Assembly (NCBI RefSeq): GCF_014217565.1
Contig: NZ_CP043661.1
Span: forward strand, 6,138,001-6,202,000
Reading direction: 5' to 3'
Source: Kribbella qitaiheensis
GTDB taxonomy: Bacteria; Actinomycetota; Actinomycetes; Propionibacteriales; Kribbellaceae
DNA length: 64,000 nt
This document shows, one piece after another, positions 1 through 12,022 of the stretch (the stretch's first letter is position 1; every line of letters begins with the position of its first letter). A program made the translations under genes and the position numbers. Below the pieces are notes generated by a model that saw nothing but the letters and a program-made list of their open reading frames with translations, had not been told where the DNA came from and did no database searches.

Positions 1-326
1 AGCAGGTTCTTCGCGATGAAGCTGTTGCCCTGCTTGAGCTCGGCCTTCCACTCGCCGTCGGCGGTGCCGGTGACGGTCAGGGTGAGCTCGAGCGTCTTGG
101 TCTTCTTCGGAGCGGCCTTCTTGGCCGGTGCCTTCTTCGGCTTCTCCTCGGCCACCGGAGCAGCCGGCTCGGCGACGTCCGTGTCGGCGGCGTCAGTGCC
201 GGCCTCCGGCGCGGCGTCAGCGGCTGACGTGACCACAGCCGCCGTCTCGGTCGGCGAGTCGATCACCGCTTCGGGAGTGTCGACGACGTCGGTCTGAGCT
301 TCTCCTGCAAGGGTGTCTACAGTCAT
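1..326 (-). CDS. Ala/Lys-rich protein, 3' end outside window (DUF6319-like)
   Basis: Reading leftward from an ATG at 326, about 108 codons remain open to the window edge. The first 60 residues are acidic and rich in Ala, Thr, Asp and Glu. Residues 61-76 are a Lys/Ala/Pro patch (EKPKKAPAKKAAPKKTK), followed by a beta-strand-like segment starting TLELTLTVTGTADGEW. This layout, a disordered basic linker then a compact domain, resembles actinobacterial DUF6319 proteins, but the family name is recalled from general knowledge and not tested. The C-terminus is missing. A LexA-type box lies 65-80 bp upstream, so the gene may be damage-inducible. The rightward frame over the same DNA is a shadow. Confidence 0.5.
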   Translation of the reverse strand, partial: MTVDTLAGEAQTDVVDTPEAVIDSPTETAAVVTSAADAAPEAGTDAADTDVAEPAAPVAEEKPKKAPAKKAAPKKTKTLELTLTVTGTADGEWKAELKQGNSFIAKNL

Positions 327-390
327 CGTTGCGGCGATCTCCCTGAGTGACAATTGTCCCCGCCGGAGCGGGCTGGCGCTGAGAGTGTAT

Positions 391-406
391 TAGAACACAC
401 GTTCGA
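391..406 (-). promoter_or_regulatory. LexA/SOS-box-like operator
   Basis: TAGAACACACGTTCGA matches the actinobacterial SOS box TCGAAC-N4-GTTCGA at 11 of 12 defined positions. It lies upstream of the leftward gene starting at 326, immediately before a TACACT -10-like hexamer on that strand, where LexA would block transcription. The only other neighbour, gnd, ends here and is not driven from it. Confidence 0.5.
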
Positions 407-442
407 CCCCCAGCGCCAATCGCCTCGCTGCACTACCTCCGC

Positions 443-1885
443 TCAGGCGGACTGCTCCTTGCGATCTCCCGACCAGTCGAGGTGGAACGCACCCTCGCGG
501 TCGATCCGGCGGTACGTGTGCGCCCCGAACAGGTCGCGCAGCCCCTGGATCAGAGCAGCCGGCAGCCGGTCGGCGCGCAGGCCGTCGTAGTACGAGAGAG
601 CCGCGGAGAACCCAGGAGCTGGAACGCCAAAAGTGGCGGCCGCGGCGACAACGCGACGCCAGGCGTCCTGCCCACTCACGACAGCGTCCTTGAAGTAGTC
701 GTCGACCAGCAGCGACGGCAATGCCGCGTCCCGGTCGTACGCCTCCTTGATGCGGTCCAGGAAACGGGCCCGGATGATGCAGCCGCCGCGCCAGATCTTC
801 GCCATCGCGCCCAGGTCGATGTCCCAGCCGTACTGGTCGCTGGCGGCCCGGATCGCGTCGAAGCCCTGCGCGTACGCGACCAGCTTCGACGAGTACAGCG
901 CGTGCCGTACATCCTCGATGAACGCATCCCGGTCGATGTCCAGCTTCGCCTCCGACGACGGCCCGGCCAGTACTCCGGCCGCGGCCTCCCGGCGTACGAC
1001 GTCGCCCGACAGTGAGCGAGCGAAGACGGCCTCGGCCATGCCGCTGACGGGGATGCCCAGGTCCAGAGCGACCTGGACGGTCCAGCGCCCGGTGCCCTTC
1101 TGCTCGGCCTGGTCCAGCACCACGTCCACGAACGGCTGGCCGGTGGACTCGTCGACCTGGCTGAGCACCTCGGCGGTGATCTCGATCAGGAAGGACTCCA
1201 GGTCGCCCGTGTTCCAGTCGCGGAACACGTCGGCGATCTCGGTCGCGCTCAGTCCGAGCACGTGGCGGAGCAGGTCGTACGCCTCGGCGATCAGCTGCAT
1301 GTCGGCGTACTCGATGCCGTTGTGCAGCATCTTCACGAAGTGGCCGGCGCCGTCCGGGCCGACGTGCACGCAGCAGGCCTCGCCGCCGACGTGGGCGGAG
1401 ATCCTGGTCAGCATCGGCTCGAGCGCGGCGTAGGCGAAGGTGGAGCCGCCCGGCATGATGCTCGGCCCGTTCAGCGCGCCCTCCTCGCCACCGGAGACGC
1501 CGGCGCCGACGAAGTGCAGGCCCTTGGCCTTCAGGGCGTCCTCGCGCCGCCGGGTGTCGGCGAAGTGCGCGTTGCCGGCGTCGACGACGATGTCGCCCTC
1601 GTCCAGCAGCGGCACCAGCTCCTCGATCACCGCGTCGGTCGGCTCGCCCGCCTTGACCATGATGATGATCTTGCGCGGCTGCTCCAGCGCGGCCACCAGG
1701 GCCGGCAGGTCGTCCGCCGCGGTGAACTCACCCTCGTGGCCGAACTGCTCGATCAGCGCGTCCGTACGGGCCTTCGAGCGGTTGTGGACGGCGACGTGGA
1801 ACCCGTTGCGCGCCAGGTTGCGGGCCAGGTTGCGACCCATCACCGCGAGTCCGGTGACAGCGATCTGGGCTGGAGCTGAACTCAT
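443..1885 (-). CDS. gnd: 6-phosphogluconate dehydrogenase, decarboxylating
   Basis: Oxidises and decarboxylates 6-phosphogluconate to ribulose 5-phosphate, giving NADPH, in the cytosolic oxidative pentose phosphate pathway. The 480 residues match the long (about 470-480 aa) homodimeric form. The N-terminal Rossmann motif reads VTGLAVMGRNLARN, followed by HNRSKARTD, whose Arg/Ser pattern favours NADP over NAD. The all-alpha domain carries the catalytic-lysine segment GHFVKMLHNGIEY and the substrate segment near SGGEEGALNGPSIMPGG. The C-terminus is intact. The ATG at 1885 follows a purine-rich GCAGGAGATTTC stretch. It is a single transcription unit: the next gene to the left starts independently and the next to the right is divergent. 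Confidence 0.97.
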   Translation of the reverse strand: MSSAPAQIAVTGLAVMGRNLARNLARNGFHVAVHNRSKARTDALIEQFGHEGEFTAADDLPALVAALEQPRKIIIMVKAGEPTDAVIEELVPLLDEGDIVVDAGNAHFADTRRREDALKAKGLHFVGAGVSGGEEGALNGPSIMPGGSTFAYAALEPMLTRISAHVGGEACCVHVGPDGAGHFVKMLHNGIEYADMQLIAEAYDLLRHVLGLSATEIADVFRDWNTGDLESFLIEITAEVLSQVDESTGQPFVDVVLDQAEQKGTGRWTVQVALDLGIPVSGMAEAVFARSLSGDVVRREAAAGVLAGPSSEAKLDIDRDAFIEDVRHALYSSKLVAYAQGFDAIRAASDQYGWDIDLGAMAKIWRGGCIIRARFLDRIKEAYDRDAALPSLLVDDYFKDAVVSGQDAWRRVVAAAATFGVPAPGFSAALSYYDGLRADRLPAALIQGLRDLFGAHTYRRIDREGAFHLDWSGDRKEQSA

Positions 1886-2007
1886 GAAATCTCCTGCGGG
1901 TGGGTGCTGGAAGCTGCGTGCGGGACCCAGTCTGTCGCGTCCGGCAACCCCTGGGCCTATCGGGTATCCAACCCTTGGAACACGTTTCCCATTCCGTCGC
2001 CGAGGGA

Positions 2008-2036
2008 TTGCCAGCGATCGTCTCCAGTGGTAAACA
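2008..2036 (+). promoter_or_regulatory. Predicted promoter of the GH172 gene
   Basis: TTGCCA at 2008-2013 and TAAACA at 2031-2036 are separated by exactly 17 bp, a good sigma-A-type arrangement. They precede the ATG at 2075 by about 40 bp, leaving a short leader that contains the palindrome at 2042-2053. Confidence 0.4.
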
Positions 2037-2041
2037 TCTGA

Positions 2042-2053
2042 GAAATCGATTTC
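2042..2053. promoter_or_regulatory. LacI-type operator candidate
   Basis: GAAATCGATTTC is a perfect 12-bp palindrome with a central CG, the shape of LacI/CcpA-family operators. It lies just downstream of the predicted -10 and 21 bp before the start codon of the secreted glycosidase, where a bound repressor would block transcription. No LacI-family gene is seen in the window. Confidence 0.4.
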
Positions 2054-2065
2054 CCGGCAACGTGA

Positions 2066-6841
<4,776 letters not shown>

Positions 6842-6982
6842 TGCCCTGCTTCTGAAGTTCGCTGGATAGGTCTGACACCATGCCGGGCGCGGGGGACGAG
6901 GCCTTCCCCGGCCCCCGGCCCCCCGCTCCCCGGAAGGTGTCTGAGGCCGCACCGATGGCAGCCAACCCCGACGCCCCAAGTG

Positions 6983-7046
6983 CGGGCGTCTTTGTGCACC
7001 GGCTGAGTATTCCACCCGCGGAAAACGCTCAGCGGATGCACAGAGG
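6983..7046 (+). repeat. Dispersed hairpin repeat, copy a
   Basis: An imperfect palindrome of about 64 bp beginning GCGTCTTTGTGCACC, with arms around TGTGCACCGGCTGAG and CTCAGCGGATGCACA. It matches copy b in inverted orientation and copy c near 56.2 kb in direct orientation. Confidence 0.6.
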
Positions 7047-7070
7047 CCGGCAACCGACGCGGGCGTTCCG

Positions 7071-7138
7071 CGCCCTTGTGCACGCCCTGAGCACGCGATC
7101 GGCCCGGAACACTCAGCCGATGCACAAAGACGCCCACA
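7071..7138 (-). repeat. Dispersed hairpin repeat, copy b (inverted)
   Basis: Read on the minus strand it begins GGCGTCTTTGTGCATC and continues like copy a, with a slightly longer loop. The two copies form a nested inverted repeat at the centre of the MITE-like element. Confidence 0.6.
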
Positions 7139-7390
7139 CCGCAGGCAACAGCGAGCATCCCAGACACACACAGCCTCGGAGCCAGCCGACCCGCCCAATC
7201 ACGCTCCGCGCACTTGACCAACCCCACCAGACCCCGGTGCCCCGACGGCGAACGAACTCCCACCCGATCCCGGCGGGCGAAGGACTACTGCCACGCAGCC
7301 GAAGCCGCTACCGCCAACGCGGCACAGGACAAAACACCCGAGACCAACTTATCCAGCGAACTTCAGAAACAGGGCACTAGGGTCGGGACC

Positions 7391-7924
7391 ATGACCACCC
7401 CTGTCCTGGAACCCCGTCGTACCGCGTTGATCCTGATCGACTTGATGCCGCGCATCATCGCCCTGGACACCGCTCCGCTGTCCGGGCCGGAGGTGCTCGA
7501 GCGATGCGTCGCGCTGGCCAAGGCGACCAGGGCCGTCGGCGGGCTGGTCGTCAACGTCCGGGTCGAGCGGCCGAACGTCGAGGTCCAGCCCGACGGCAGC
7601 GGGCTCGCGCCCGAGCTCGACCCGCAGCCGGGTGACGTCGAGCTCGTGAAGCGCACGGTCGGCGCGTTCCACCAGACAGGCCTGGACGACGTGCTGCGCT
7701 CGCACGGCGTCGAGACCGTTGTCCTCGGCGGCATCGCGACCAATTTCGGGGTCGAGTCCACCGGCCGGGTCGCGGACGAGCACGGCTATCGCACGATCTA
7801 CGTCACCGACGCGATGACCGGCCTGGACGCGCACGCCCACGAGTTCGCCGTCTCGTACGTCTTCCCCCGCTTCGGCGAGACCTGCACCGGCACGGAGTAC
7901 GTCGCGGCATTGAGCCAGCCTTAG
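7391..7924 (+). CDS. Isochorismatase-fold protein lacking the nucleophilic cysteine
   Basis: 177 residues from ATG 7391, chosen because it starts at the family's N-terminal strand (RRTALILIDLM); longer in-frame starts lie inside the mobile element. Conserved features are the Asp in LILIDLM, the Lys in LVKRT and the cis-peptide region GGIATNFGVESTGR. In cysteine hydrolases such as PncA the equivalent of that last segment is T-x-x-C-V; here the Cys position is Gly. The same loss is seen in E. coli YecD-type members. It may therefore not act as an amidase by the usual mechanism, and its substrate is unknown. It stands alone and converges on the NmrA-like gene 7 bp downstream. Confidence 0.8.
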   Translation: MTTPVLEPRRTALILIDLMPRIIALDTAPLSGPEVLERCVALAKATRAVGGLVVNVRVERPNVEVQPDGSGLAPELDPQPGDVELVKRTVGAFHQTGLDDVLRSHGVETVVLGGIATNFGVESTGRVADEHGYRTIYVTDAMTGLDAHAHEFAVSYVFPRFGETCTGTEYVAALSQP

Positions 7925-7931
7925 GGCGCGA

Positions 7932-8759
7932 TCACCAGAACAGGCCCGTGTTCTCCCGGACCCATTCCTGCAAGGTTCGCGGGGGATGCCCGGTCACCGT
8001 TTCGACGGCGTCGGTGACCGTCGTCTCGTCAACGTTGCCGTCGGCAAAGAATCCCTCGATCGCGCTCGCATAAGTCGCCGGCATCGAGGCGAACAACTCC
8101 TCGTGCGACTCGGCCCGGCTCAACTCACGCGCCACCAGCGTCCGGCCGAGAGCCTGACCGACGATTTCCAGCTGCTCGGCAGGCTTCAACGCGACCGGCC
8201 CGCTCAGCCGGTACGCCGTACCCGAGTGTCCGTCGCCGGTCAGAGCCCGGACCGCGACGTCCGCGATGTCGCGCGGGTGGATCGTCGAGATCGGTACGTC
8301 GGGGAACTGGACCCGAACCACGTCGCCCGCACGCAACTGGTCCAGCCAGCGCAGGGTGTTGGACATGAAGGTGTTCGGTCGCAGGAAGGTCCACTCCAAC
8401 CCGGACGCGATCACCGCGGCCTCGGTGGCGAGGTGGTAGGCGGCGACCGCGTTGTCGGTGGATTTGCCGACGACCGAACTGCTCGACAACACAGCGACCC
8501 GTCGTACGCCGGCCTGGACCGCCTTCGCCAGCAGCTCGTCGACCCGGTCGTATCCGCTCAGCAGGAAGAGTCCGGTCACGCCCGCGAGTGAGTCGGCGAA
8601 CGTGTCCGGCTGGTTGAGATCGCCGTACACAGGCTCGATCCCGGCCGGCAGCTCCATCGGCTTACGAACCAAGGCCCGTCCGGCAAGTCCCTCGGCCGCC
8701 AGCGATGCGACCACCGCACCACCCGCGTTACCACTCGCTCCGGTCACCAGAATCGTCAC
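7932..8759 (-). CDS. NmrA-like / atypical SDR NAD(P)H oxidoreductase
   Basis: 275 residues. The N-terminus TILVTGASGNAGGAVV is the NAD(P)-binding glycine-rich loop of the atypical SDR (NmrA, QOR2, azoreductase-like) group. The middle contains YDRVDELL, SSSSVVGKS and FLRPNTFMSNTL, typical of this branch, which lacks the classical YxxxK dyad. It is likely a cytosolic quinone or azo-dye reductase or a redox sensor; the substrate cannot be read. The start is GTG 8759, which overlaps the TGA of the upstream small ORF (GTGA), indicating translational coupling and membership of the tyrS transcription unit. Confidence 0.85.
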   Translation of the reverse strand: MTILVTGASGNAGGAVVASLAAEGLAGRALVRKPMELPAGIEPVYGDLNQPDTFADSLAGVTGLFLLSGYDRVDELLAKAVQAGVRRVAVLSSSSVVGKSTDNAVAAYHLATEAAVIASGLEWTFLRPNTFMSNTLRWLDQLRAGDVVRVQFPDVPISTIHPRDIADVAVRALTGDGHSGTAYRLSGPVALKPAEQLEIVGQALGRTLVARELSRAESHEELFASMPATYASAIEGFFADGNVDETTVTDAVETVTGHPPRTLQEWVRENTGLFW

Positions 8760-8912
8760 AGAATCCCTTTCGTCGCCCTGATCGCAGCACGGACCTCGCT
8801 GGTCGGGTCGTCCTCGTGGTAGACCCGCTCACTGGTCTCGATGTTGTCCAGGAAGCGCTGATAGGTGACCGCGCCGAGGAGCCGGGCCGACCACCTTCTT
8901 GGTCTCTTCCAC
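8756..8912 (-). pseudogene. Small ORF downstream of tyrS with an apparent frameshift
   Basis: The last 45 or so codons (LLGAVTYQRFLDNIETSERV... to ...AAIRATKGIL) are open and end in a TGA coupled to the next GTG. Upstream the natural continuation is in another frame (GTG at 8912, VEETKKVVG). Removing one base from the GGCCCGG string at 8882-8888 joins the two as VEETKKVVGRLLGAVTYQRF. A TTG-initiated version without a frame change would start at 8947 (63 aa). No family recognised. The coupling argues that something is or was translated here; whether the break is real is unclear. Confidence 0.4.
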
Positions 8913-9013
8913 CTCGCCAGTGTGGAGACCCGACTCCGTCCCGCCAACCGGATTTCCGCCCTCGCCCTCTCCGCGCCGTGGGGATTCGGGTTGGGTCCGG
9001 GGATTCGGTTCGC

Positions 9014-10219
9014 TCAGGTGGGTGGGGTGAGGCGGTGCCAGGTCCGGCGGCCGGAGCGGAGGGTGGCGGGCGTGCTGAGGTCGACGAGCTCTTCCGGGTC
9101 AGTCTTCTTCGCCCCACCGACCGAGACCGCGCCCTGCTGGATCAGCCGGCGCAGTTCCGAGTTGCTGTCCGCCGGGCGCGCCAGCCTCAGGAGCTGGATC
9201 AAGCTCGCCGGAGTGCGGCCGACCGGAACTTCCGGGATGTCGGTCGGCTCCTCGCGATGAGTGAAGGTGTTCAGGAAGGCGTCCTGTTCCGTCCGGGCGG
9301 CGCCGGCGCCGTGGTAGCGAGTGACGACCGCCGAAGCCAGCCGGAGCTTGGCGTCGCGGGCAGGCGGACCGCCTTGCGCGGCGGCATCGGCAAGAGCGGC
9401 GACAGCGTCCAGGGGAAGTTCGGTGTAGACGCGGGCGTACACCTCGACGAGCGAGTCGGGCAGGCTCATCAGCTTGCCGAACTTGTCCCGTGGGGTGTCC
9501 GTCAGGGCGACGAAGTTGTTGAGCGACTTCGATTGCTTCGGCCCACCGTCCAGGCCAGGGGTGATCGTGCTGGTGATCACCACCTGCGGCGGTATCCCGA
9601 GGCGTTGCTGGAACTGCCGGCCCATCTGCTCGTTGAACAATTGGTCCGTTCCCACGATGGTGAGGTCGCTGCCGACGGCGAAACTGTCGTAGCCCTGCAG
9701 TACCGGGTAGATCAGCTCATGCAGCCCGATCTCGCGGCCTTCGGCGATCCGGGTCCGGAACATGTCCCTAGCCATCAGTTGCGCGTGCGTGACCTGGCTG
9801 AACAATCCGAGCAGGGTCGCGGTGTCCATCGCGTCGTACCACTCGGAGTTCCGGCGTACTTCGAAGACGTCGGGTGAGGTCCGTAGTACCAGCCCGACTT
9901 GTTCGGTGAAAGCGGCCGCGTTGGCGTCGATCTCGGCCGGCGTGAGCACCGGGCGGGTCTCGGAGCGGCCGGTGGGATCGCCGATCCGGGTGGTCAGGTC
10001 GCCGAGCAGGAAGACGACCTGATGACCCAGATCCTGCAACTGCCGCATCATCCACAGGTTCACGGCGTGCCCGAGATGCAGGAACGGCGCGGTGCAGTCG
10101 ACGCCGTACTTGATCCGCAACGGCCGGTCGGAAGCGAGTCGCTGAAGCAGGTCGGCCTCGCCGATGATGCTGTCCGTCGTACGCCGCAGTCTTTCCAGCA
10201 CAGCGGAGGTGTCGGTCAT
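9014..10219 (-). CDS. tyrS: Tyrosyl-tRNA synthetase
   Basis: 401 residues. Charges tRNA-Tyr using ATP. The class I signatures are FLHLGH (HIGH, near residue 45) and PKQSKSLNN (KMSKS equivalent, Gln for Met). A C-terminal S4-like RNA-binding domain ends in LRSGRRTWHRLTPPT. The HLGH/KQSKSLNN pattern resembles the TyrZ-type branch more than the usual actinobacterial enzyme, so this could be a second, inducible TyrRS. The ATG at 10219 was chosen because it begins just before the conserved N-terminus and has the SD-like AGGAGCTCCTTGTC upstream; the much longer open frame further upstream runs through the idi and GNAT genes antisense. A structured leader with a terminator hairpin precedes it. Confidence 0.93.
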   Translation of the reverse strand: MTDTSAVLERLRRTTDSIIGEADLLQRLASDRPLRIKYGVDCTAPFLHLGHAVNLWMMRQLQDLGHQVVFLLGDLTTRIGDPTGRSETRPVLTPAEIDANAAAFTEQVGLVLRTSPDVFEVRRNSEWYDAMDTATLLGLFSQVTHAQLMARDMFRTRIAEGREIGLHELIYPVLQGYDSFAVGSDLTIVGTDQLFNEQMGRQFQQRLGIPPQVVITSTITPGLDGGPKQSKSLNNFVALTDTPRDKFGKLMSLPDSLVEVYARVYTELPLDAVAALADAAAQGGPPARDAKLRLASAVVTRYHGAGAARTEQDAFLNTFTHREEPTDIPEVPVGRTPASLIQLLRLARPADSNSELRRLIQQGAVSVGGAKKTDPEELVDLSTPATLRSGRRTWHRLTPPT

Positions 10220-10273
10220 GACAAGGAGCTCCTCAACAGAAGGAGACAGCCCAGTAGGTGCCTCCGGCAACGG

Positions 10274-10387
10274 AAAAGGCAGGAACCGGAGTGGTTCCTG
10301 CCTTGGAGGCTCTGGGGTGGGGCGCGACTGTCGCGGTACTACGAAGTGCCGGCTCTTCCCAGAGCCGGTCGATACCGCGCGAGTCGC
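10274..10387 (-). promoter_or_regulatory. Structured leader / transcription attenuator of tyrS
   Basis: On the minus strand, upstream of tyrS, a 13-bp interrupted stem (10382-10387 and 10373-10379 with 10332-10338 and 10324-10329) encloses an 8-bp perfect hairpin (10349-10368). It is followed by a 10-bp perfect hairpin (10278-10302) with a run of four U (10274-10277), a Rho-independent terminator that no upstream gene needs because idi is divergent. The segment 10308-10316 (CCCAGAGCC on this strand) can pair with GGCTCTGGG in the 8-bp hairpin, giving an alternative fold. A TAACCT -10-like box lies just upstream, near 10400. A T-box was considered, but no clear UGGN element is present. Confidence 0.5.
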
Positions 10388-10464
10388 TCGATCACGCGAG
10401 GAGGTTAGCAGTTCCCGGTCCGGCCGGCCATCGCCTATTTCGCGGGCGGTCCGGCCAGGGCGGC

Positions 10465-10470
10465 TACGCT
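10465..10470 (+). promoter_or_regulatory. -10 box for leaderless idi transcript
   Basis: TACGCT ends 7 bp before the GTG at 10478, the spacing expected for an actinobacterial leaderless mRNA starting at the initiation codon. There is no Shine-Dalgarno sequence. Confidence 0.5.
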
Positions 10471-10477
10471 CGGTCAG

Positions 10478-11065
10478 GTGATGACGGAGAAGGTGGTCTT
10501 GGTCGATGAGGCCGGGCGGGCGATCGGGACCCAGGACAAGGCGACGGTCCACCACGCCGAGACGCCGTTGCACCTTGCTTTCTCCAGCTACGTCTTCGAC
10601 GACCGGGGCCGGGTTCTGCTGACTCGGCGGGCCCACTCGAAGAAGACCTGGCCGGGGGTCTGGACGAACAGCTGCTGCGGTCACCCGCTCCCCGGCGAGC
10701 CGATCGAAGCCGCCGTACGCCGTCGGCTGGCGGACGAGCTCGGGCTGGTTCCGGCGACGGTCGAGTTGGTGCTGCCCAGGTTCCGGTATCGGGCTGAGAT
10801 GCCCGACGGGGTCGTGGAGAACGAGCTCTGTCCGGTCTTCCGGGTCACCTGCAGTGGTGATCCGACGCCCGATCCGGCCGAGGTCGCGGCGTACAAATGG
10901 GTGGACTGGCCGGTCGGCGACGTTCATAGTGGGCTCGAGGCAGCGCTGCGGGCCGCTCTCTCGCCTTGGTGCGTGTTGCAGGCGCAGGAGCTGTCGCGAC
11001 TCGGCGCTGGGCCGGCGGAATGGCCGGTGGCTGATCCGGCACTGCTGCCGCCGGCGGCACAGTAG
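10478..11065 (+). CDS. idi: Isopentenyl-diphosphate delta-isomerase, type I
   Basis: Interconverts IPP and DMAPP, supplying the allylic primer for isoprenoids in the cytosol. 195 residues, normal for bacterial type I enzymes. Nudix-fold features: the metal and active-site Cys segment WPGVWTNSCCGHPLPGE, the Nudix-like box AAVRRRLADELGL, and the catalytic-Glu region ending VENELCPVF. The C-terminal 20 residues are variable. GTG 10478 (or the next codon, ATG 10481) is favoured because a TACGCT box sits 7 bp upstream, suggesting a leaderless transcript. It is divergent from tyrS and followed after 9 bp by a GNAT gene probably on the same mRNA. Confidence 0.95.
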   Translation: MMTEKVVLVDEAGRAIGTQDKATVHHAETPLHLAFSSYVFDDRGRVLLTRRAHSKKTWPGVWTNSCCGHPLPGEPIEAAVRRRLADELGLVPATVELVLPRFRYRAEMPDGVVENELCPVFRVTCSGDPTPDPAEVAAYKWVDWPVGDVHSGLEAALRAALSPWCVLQAQELSRLGAGPAEWPVADPALLPPAAQ

Positions 11066-11074
11066 GGGGCAGAG

Positions 11075-11977
11075 ATGAACGAGGTACTGATCCGCGAGGC
11101 CACGACGGACGCGGACTACGACCAGTGGCGTGAGATCCGGATCGCGGCTCTTCCGCACGAGCGGTGCCCTAGCGCGGCCGAGCTGCGGGACCTCGACAAG
11201 CCGGGGCGGCTGATGCTGCTGGCCGAGTGGGACGGGAAGGTCGTCGGCCACGGGCTGTCGGACCAGTCGAACGAGACCGGTCGCGCGGCTGTCGTACCGC
11301 GGGTCCGTCCGGACGCGCGCCGGCAGGGCATCGGTACGGCACTGCTGCTGGCGCTGGCAGAGCATGCCGTTGCCCAAGGCTACGATCGTGCCGGCTGCAC
11401 GGTGGACGACGCCGGATCTGTGGTCTTCGCCGAGAGGTTCGGTTTCGCCGAGGTGAGTCGTCAGGTCGAGCAGGTCCGCCCGATCGGGGCCGAGCCCTGG
11501 CCGGCGCCGCCCACCGGCTACGAGGTGGTCACCGTGGCCGAGCGGCCGGACCTCTGGCCGCTCGCCTACCACCAGGTCGCAGTCACGACCTTCCCGGACA
11601 TGGACGTCCCCAGTCTCCTCAACGTCTCCGAGCACGCCTGGGCGACGGAGTGGATGACGGACCCGGAGTCGATGTTCGTGGCCGTCGCCGGCGACGAGGT
11701 GATCGGCGTCGCCGGTCTGCTGCTCGATCCGGACAAACCGGAACGCGCCGAGGTCGCCTACACCGGCGTACGCCGGGAATGGCGCGGCCAGTCGGTCGCC
11801 TCGACCCTCAAGCGCACGAGCATGGCCTGGGCCGCCGAGCACGGGATCACCGAGATCTACACGTGGACGCAGCACGGCAACGCGAACATGCGGCGCCTCA
11901 ACGAGCACCTCGGCTTCACCTACGGCATCACCAGCATCGACGTCCGCAGCCCCCTCCCACTCACCGCGCCGAACTGA
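11075..11977 (+). CDS. Tandem-domain GNAT N-acetyltransferase
   Basis: 300 residues forming two GNAT folds. The first (about 5-145) has a complete acetyl-CoA pyrophosphate loop, RPDARRQGIGTALL. The second (about 150-300) has the decayed loop RREWRGQSVASTL, lacking the usual GxG, so the N-terminal half probably holds the catalytic site. Two-domain GNATs include mycothiol synthase MshD, but motifs specific to MshD are not evident. The substrate is unknown. The gene follows idi by 9 bp with a GGGGGCAGAG ribosome site before ATG 11075, and converges on the ketopantoate-reductase-like gene. Confidence 0.85.
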   Translation: MNEVLIREATTDADYDQWREIRIAALPHERCPSAAELRDLDKPGRLMLLAEWDGKVVGHGLSDQSNETGRAAVVPRVRPDARRQGIGTALLLALAEHAVAQGYDRAGCTVDDAGSVVFAERFGFAEVSRQVEQVRPIGAEPWPAPPTGYEVVTVAERPDLWPLAYHQVAVTTFPDMDVPSLLNVSEHAWATEWMTDPESMFVAVAGDEVIGVAGLLLDPDKPERAEVAYTGVRREWRGQSVASTLKRTSMAWAAEHGITEIYTWTQHGNANMRRLNEHLGFTYGITSIDVRSPLPLTAPN

Positions 11978-12022
11978 AGCCTGTCCGGTGAAGGCCGTTG
12001 GACTCCGACTGCCTGGGCAGGG

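Noticed and set aside
16..297. 93-codon rightward ORF at the left edge
   Set aside because: It is the mirror of the leftward Ala/Lys-rich gene, which has the better composition and an upstream promoter and operator.
10324..10387. T-box riboswitch of tyrS
   Set aside because: GTACCGCG looked like a T-box core, but it is explained by pairing with the upstream CGCGGTA, and no UGGN bulge is visible. Kept only as an unclassified attenuator.
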